Shown here: positions 43,577 through 47,606 of the stretch, in pieces | Position numbering within the stretch: the stretch's first letter is position 1 | Layout of the letters: the number at the start of each line of letters is the position of its first letter | Assembly (NCBI GenBank): GCA_030432565.1 | Contig: JAUIGV010000039.1 | Span: 1 to 47,606, forward strand | Direction: 5' to 3' | DNA from: Verrucomicrobiia bacterium | Lineage (GTDB): Bacteria > Verrucomicrobiota > Verrucomicrobiia > Verrucomicrobiales > Akkermansiaceae | Length of the DNA: 47,606 bases | Notes under the pieces: generated by a model | What the model saw: only the letters and a program-made list of their open reading frames with translations | What the model was told of the DNA's origin: nothing | Databases searched by the model: none | Translations under genes and position numbers: made by a program

Positions 43577-44881
43577 TCAAGCTTCATTGGGGTCGGAGGT
43601 TTCCGCCCAATGGAAGTGTGGTTGGCCGCCGCGGACCTTGGCTGTGACAGAGTAAATGCGTTCGCAGCGGGTGCACGCGAAATCATGGGTGGCGCGGGGG
43701 TCGTCTCTACCGTCCGATGTTTTCTTCTTCATCTTCTTCTTTTCAAGAAGGAGCTCGGGCGAAAATCCGGTGTGAGCGGTGTAGATTTGGCACGGGCATT
43801 TCTCATTTTGGAGGCCTTCAATGAGCTCGGTGGCGAGGGCGAGGGCACGTTTGTCATCCGGAGTACCCGAGGGGGATTTACGGATGCTGGCGAGGTGGGG
43901 GGCGAGTGAGGAGACGAGTGCGAGGTCTTCGTGATAAAGGACTTCATCTGCCGTTTTCCGGACGAAGGCGGGATTTGCGGAGAGGAGGCCGGCGAGCATA
44001 CGACCGGCGGATGACAGCTGCCAAACTCCGCGGACCCATGAATACCAACGGCCGTTGTCGACCTCATCGCGCGAAAGAATGCCGAGATGATCCCGGTTGA
44101 TAAAAAATTGGTCGGCTTCAGTGATCTCCCGTTCCTTCACGAGCCGGGCCAGAGTGGTTTTGGCGTCGATGTCGGAGGGAAGATCCCAATCGCTTTTGGC
44201 GGTGCGCAGAATCCCGAGGAGATCTTTCTCTGGAACTGCCGAGCCGAGGTCGGCGAGAGGCCGGTATTGATTGATGCGCAGCGAGGTTCCATCGGAAAGG
44301 TCTATGCGGGTCCTTTCTTCGGCGTAGGAAAACTCGAAGGGACCATCGTACAGCACGGTTGATTTGACCGCGATTTTTTGGAGGGAGTCCGGAAGGACCG
44401 GTCCGCGGGGCAGCCGGCCGGAGCGTGGCGTGCGTGGTTTGAAATTCCATCGATCGAGACCAATCAGGACCAGTCCGAGAATGCCCAGGGCGGTGGCGAG
44501 CAGATAGCCGGTGCCAAAGGTTGCTTCCTCGGTTTTAGTTTTGAGTCGAACGGAGGGTGGATCTCCGGGCAGGACGAGAAGGGGGATTTGGGAGCCAACT
44601 TCGGTCTCATGAAAGGTTTCCGCCGGGATCTCGACTTCGACGATGCTGATGAGTGTTTCATCTTCCGAACTTGCGAGGTTCGCCCGAACCTTCACGGAGT
44701 CGTTGGTTTTGGAGTCGGGATCGGCTTCATGAAGGCTGATGACGCGGCCCGGCCGGGTCAGCCCTTCTTTTAGGAATTCATCGTTACGTTTGGATAAATT
44801 GGCGGTCAGCCCTGCAACGACCAATCCAGCAACGATAACCAGGAGGCCGGCGTTGGTGAGATTTAGAAGTTGTTTGATCAT
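43577..44881 (-). CDS. Membrane protein of unknown function with C-terminal zinc-ribbon-like Cys pairs
   Basis: A 434-residue protein. Two hydrophobic segments (about residues 10-30 and 125-148) enclose an extracytoplasmic beta-prone region, as in DUF3592-type proteins. A long soluble domain follows, then C362-P-C364 and C403-T-R-C406 near the C-terminus, spaced like a small zinc ribbon or redox site. A Lys-rich loop lies between them. I do not recognise the family. It is divergent from the first von Willebrand A gene across a 173-base gap. Confidence 0.65.
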   Translation of the reverse strand: MIKQLLNLTNAGLLVIVAGLVVAGLTANLSKRNDEFLKEGLTRPGRVISLHEADPDSKTNDSVKVRANLASSEDETLISIVEVEIPAETFHETEVGSQIPLLVLPGDPPSVRLKTKTEEATFGTGYLLATALGILGLVLIGLDRWNFKPRTPRSGRLPRGPVLPDSLQKIAVKSTVLYDGPFEFSYAEERTRIDLSDGTSLRINQYRPLADLGSAVPEKDLLGILRTAKSDWDLPSDIDAKTTLARLVKEREITEADQFFINRDHLGILSRDEVDNGRWYSWVRGVWQLSSAGRMLAGLLSANPAFVRKTADEVLYHEDLALVSSLAPHLASIRKSPSGTPDDKRALALATELIEGLQNEKCPCQIYTAHTGFSPELLLEKKKMKKKTSDGRDDPRATHDFACTRCERIYSVTAKVRGGQPHFHWAETSDPNEA

Positions 44882-45054
44882 CGCGGGGCGATCTTATTCT
44901 TTAATGGGGAGGAGGTCACGAAAGGAGCTTCGGATTGTGAAAAAATTGTGGAGAGGTCAAAATTAGGGCTGGCGGGTGGCGGATTTGAATCGCTATGGTC
45001 GCGGGCCGATCGGGAAGTCACCCCGGCAGGTTTTACGAATCATCATTCCGATCA
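44882..45054. promoter_or_regulatory. Divergent promoter region (inferred)
   Basis: This 173-base gap separates the zinc-ribbon membrane gene (minus) from the first von Willebrand A gene (plus) and must hold promoters for both, unless transcription enters from elsewhere. No clear -10/-35 pair was identified by eye. Confidence 0.3.
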
Positions 45055-46125
45055 ATGACCGAGAACGAAGCTGCATCAATTTCCCGACCTTCGGCGCGGT
45101 CAATCGTGAAACGCCAGCAGCGGACCGCGACCTTGGTGAGCTTGATCACGGCACTCCTGCTCATGGTTCTCATTGGCCTCATCCTGGCGGTGATTTTGAT
45201 GGCGGTGAAGCCGATTGAGCAACCGTCGCTGGTGGCCTACTCCGGGGTATCCGAGCCCGAGCAGAAGGTGAAGCAGCCCAAGGTTCAAACCAACGTCCAG
45301 CGCAAGCCCTCGGCTCCAAGTATGGCGGCTTCCAGGATGGTGGTGGCGAACACCGAATCACCGACCTCGATTCCGGTCCCGGAGATCGTGGTCGAGGACG
45401 TTTCGATGGATATCGGGGTGGGAGAGGATTTTGGGGAAGGGTGGGGCGATGGGGAAGGATTTGGAAGTGGAGGTGGCTCAACCTTTTTTGGGCAGACTTC
45501 GACCTCCGAGCGTTTGGCTTACGTCATCGATTACTCGGCCTCGATGAAGGGGCAGGGGCGCGATACGCTTATGCGGAAGGAACTGTCCGATTCATTGCAG
45601 AAGATGCAAAATGGCTTGAAGATCGGGATGATTTTCTTCGCCGGCCCGGCCTGGGTGGCGGGAGACAAAGTAAAGATGATCAAGCAAAAGGAGGCCGTAA
45701 TCGATCCGCCCAAGGGGAAAAGTTTCAAGTGGAAGACCACGGGAGGAGCCCACGGATGGCAGCCCGACGGACCCAAGCAAAAAGCGCCGTGGTGGGAGAT
45801 CGATGATCGCGAGGTCAAGAGGCTTCAGAAAATTGTCAACGAGACGAAGTTGGTTTGGGGAACAATTTGGCATCATCCGATTCACATGGCACTCGATATG
45901 GACCCACCGCCGCAAACGATCTATTTCATGACCGATGGTAGCGCGAGCGGCTCGGCAAAATGGGCCCAGGAAGTTGGGGAACGTGCCAAAAAGATGGGCG
46001 TGGTTATCAACTGCGTGGCCCTGATGCACCCCAAGGCCAAGGCGGATCTCAAAACAATTGCCGACATGACCGGAGGGATGCTCACCATGGTGAATGCCAA
46101 CGGAAAGCGCGAAGACATCAAGTAG
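45055..46125 (+). CDS. Membrane-anchored von Willebrand A protein (first of tandem pair)
   Basis: A 356-residue protein with one N-terminal membrane segment (about residues 28-52), a linker rich in Pro, Ser and Val, a Gly-rich hinge (G-W-G-D-G-E-G-F-G-S-G-G-G) and a von Willebrand A domain. The metal-adhesion site D159-Y-S161-A-S163 is intact, and M-T-D-G-S-A later supplies the expected acidic residue. The C-terminal part G-V-V-I-N-C-V-A-L-M-H-P is typical. Such proteins may bind other proteins at the membrane. ATG 45055 gives nearly the same length as the next copy (355). The second copy follows after 115 bases, and sequence identity between them is very high in the hinge region. Confidence 0.85.
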   Translation: MTENEAASISRPSARSIVKRQQRTATLVSLITALLLMVLIGLILAVILMAVKPIEQPSLVAYSGVSEPEQKVKQPKVQTNVQRKPSAPSMAASRMVVANTESPTSIPVPEIVVEDVSMDIGVGEDFGEGWGDGEGFGSGGGSTFFGQTSTSERLAYVIDYSASMKGQGRDTLMRKELSDSLQKMQNGLKIGMIFFAGPAWVAGDKVKMIKQKEAVIDPPKGKSFKWKTTGGAHGWQPDGPKQKAPWWEIDDREVKRLQKIVNETKLVWGTIWHHPIHMALDMDPPPQTIYFMTDGSASGSAKWAQEVGERAKKMGVVINCVALMHPKAKADLKTIADMTGGMLTMVNANGKREDIK

Positions 46126-46240
46126 CCCGCACTTACAGAATCCTTGCTGCACTGCAGGCAGGATGGTCATGGGCTGCCGGTCTATTGAAAGGTGGGGATT
46201 TTCGGCTAAGAATATTCACAGCCAGACGTTCTGAAAACTG

Positions 46241-47308
46241 ATGAGCGAACCTATCCCATCTCCTGTTCCGGCTCAAACGGCAGTGCCGAATCCCCGTGCG
46301 ATTTTAAGGCAGCAGCAGCGGACCGCGACTTTGGTCAGTTTGATCACGGCTCTTCTTTTCATGGTTTTGATCGGGCTGGTTCTCGCGGTCATTTTGATGG
46401 CGGTGAAGCCGACCGAGCAGCCCAGCCTCGTGGCTTACACCGGTGTTTCGGAGAAGAAGACCAAGGTGGTTGTTCCCAAGGTGCAGACGAATGTTCAGCG
46501 CAAGCCGTCGGCTCCAAGCATGGCGGCTTCCAGGATGGTGGTGGCAAATGCCCAGGCTCCGACCTCGATTCCGGTCCCGGAGATCGTGGTGGAGGATATT
46601 TCAATGGACATCGGGGTGGGAGAGAATTTTGGGGCCGGCTGGGGTGACGGCGATGGTTTTGGTGGTGGCGGTGGCTCGACTTTTTTTGGGCAAAGCTCCA
46701 ATGCCGAGCGCGTGGTTTACGTGATCGATTTCTCGTCTTCGATGAAGAGGGATGACCGCCATAAATTGATGCGCGCCGAGCTAACCGAGTCGTTGAGCAA
46801 GATGCGGAATGGCTTGAAGCTGGGCATGATCTTCTTTGCCGGCCCGGCGTGGGTGGCAGGCGACACCGTCAAGGGAGGAGTCATCACGACGCCCAAGGGC
46901 AAGAAATACAAGTACAAGACCACCGGAGGTCACGCCAAGTGGATCCACGATGGTCCCAAGCGGCAGGTGCCCTGGTGGACCATTGATGACAAGGAGGTCG
47001 AGCGGATCACCGGGATTGTGAAGACCGCGCCCCTGAATTCCGGAACGGTCTGGCATCTACCCTTGAACATGGCACTCGATATGAAGCCGGCTCCGCAGAT
47101 GATTTACTTCATGACTGATGGGCTCGCGAGTGGTTCGTCGCAGTGGGCCGAAGAGATTGGCAAGCGCGCCAGGAAAATGGGCGTGACCATCAACTGCGTG
47201 GCCCTCATGCAGCCCAAGGCCGAGAAGGACCTCAAAACAATGGCTGAAATGACCGGCGGCCAGGTGACCATGGTTGATGCCAAGGGCAAGCGGAAGCATT
47301 TGAAATAA
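46241..47308 (+). CDS. Membrane-anchored von Willebrand A protein (second of tandem pair)
   Basis: A 355-residue paralogue of the preceding gene with the same order: one N-terminal membrane helix, Pro/Ser-rich linker, Gly-rich hinge (G-W-G-D-G-D-G-F-G-G-G-G-G) and a von Willebrand A domain with an intact D-F-S-S-S metal-site motif. The first about 20 residues differ from copy one, while the membrane segment, linker and hinge are nearly identical, including long identical DNA runs. This suggests duplication followed by gene conversion, or strong constraint. The exact partner is unknown. A secreted-protein gene begins 27 bases downstream. Confidence 0.85.
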   Translation: MSEPIPSPVPAQTAVPNPRAILRQQQRTATLVSLITALLFMVLIGLVLAVILMAVKPTEQPSLVAYTGVSEKKTKVVVPKVQTNVQRKPSAPSMAASRMVVANAQAPTSIPVPEIVVEDISMDIGVGENFGAGWGDGDGFGGGGGSTFFGQSSNAERVVYVIDFSSSMKRDDRHKLMRAELTESLSKMRNGLKLGMIFFAGPAWVAGDTVKGGVITTPKGKKYKYKTTGGHAKWIHDGPKRQVPWWTIDDKEVERITGIVKTAPLNSGTVWHLPLNMALDMKPAPQMIYFMTDGLASGSSQWAEEIGKRARKMGVTINCVALMQPKAEKDLKTMAEMTGGQVTMVDAKGKRKHLK

Positions 47309-47335
47309 TGAAAGGCTGAGCCGCTTACCCTATAG

Positions 47336-47606
47336 ATGGCAAAAATTTTCCTTCTTTTGTTGTTTGCGGTTTCAGGTTCGTGGGCCGATTCCAACAGGGT
47401 TGACCCGAAGACCAGCTGGACCCACTCGTGGGCTGTTGGTGAAGATGCCACGAGCACGTTCTATCAGTTTATTGGACCCAACCGTGTCCGAATCCTCTGG
47501 AATGGGGGAGGTCAAAATCTGCCCACGGTGACGGATTACTTTTTCCCTGGCGGTGAAATCAAAGTTGTTCATCAGACGGGTTTGCGAAAGGATCTTCCCG
47601 ATCTCA
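47336..47606 (+). CDS. Secreted protein, cut by the right window edge
   Basis: An open frame from ATG 47336 runs to the window edge without a stop (90 codons visible). It begins with a signal peptide (M-A-K-I-F-L-L-L-L-F-A-V-S-G-S-W-A) and continues W-T-H-S-W-A-V-G-E-D-A-T. No family is recognised from the visible part. It follows the von Willebrand A pair after 27 bases and may belong to the same operon. Confidence 0.7.
   Translation, partial: MAKIFLLLLFAVSGSWADSNRVDPKTSWTHSWAVGEDATSTFYQFIGPNRVRILWNGGGQNLPTVTDYFFPGGEIKVVHQTGLRKDLPDL

Overview
The window reads as chromosomal DNA of a GC-rich member of the Verrucomicrobiota, probably marine or polysaccharide-feeding. This is inferred, because no rRNA or other decisive marker is present. 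The clues are a PEP-CTERM protein, a YXWGXW lipoprotein, a secreted laminin-G-like protein, a Hanks kinase with lectin-like domains, a sulfatase, a heparinase-like lyase and a GH16 hydrolase. I saw no insertion sequence, phage, CRISPR array, tRNA or rRNA. Most genes sit in short runs with small gaps or overlaps.

Left part (1-9.8 kb): a PhnA-like protein, then a LysR regulator followed by a long enolase-superfamily enzyme. Next is a minus-strand trio in which each gene overlaps the next by 4 bases: sulfotransferase, PlsC-type acyltransferase, and an ATP-grasp/phosphohistidine phosphotransferase built like rifampicin phosphotransferase. Together they look like a tailoring pathway (sulfate, acyl, phosphate) for an unknown metabolite or lipid. 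This is the best candidate for an undescribed system here. A membrane-anchored alpha/beta hydrolase follows.

Middle part (9.8-30.4 kb): pyrE, a YXWGXW lipoprotein with a very charged helical tail, three small orphan genes, a GH16 hydrolase and an orphan lipoprotein. After these come housekeeping genes (trmL, rpmA, rplU, tsaE), a laminin-G-like secreted protein, an RluA-type pseudouridine synthase, a VF530 protein, an acyltransferase-3 membrane protein, a PEP-CTERM protein, a P1B-4 metal ATPase, a 1216-residue heparinase-like protein, a DUF892 ferritin-like protein and folE.

Right part (30.4-47.6 kb): an apparent inorganic-carbon uptake operon (SulP transporter, dabA, dabB) with its catalytic residues intact. 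It converges on a truncated haemoglobin/rhomboid pair. Then come a Hanks-type kinase with two lectin-like ectodomains, two small membrane orphans, a sulfatase with an unusual C-x-G-S-R active-site motif, an orphan zinc-ribbon membrane protein, a tandem pair of membrane-anchored von Willebrand A proteins, and the start of a secreted protein cut by the window edge.

Functional reading: the GH16, sulfatase and heparinase-like genes fit use of sulfated or acidic polysaccharides. The DAB/SulP operon would supply bicarbonate for anaplerotic or biosynthetic carboxylation, since no RuBisCO or carboxysome gene is visible here. Function calls rest on motif recognition by eye; no database search was run.
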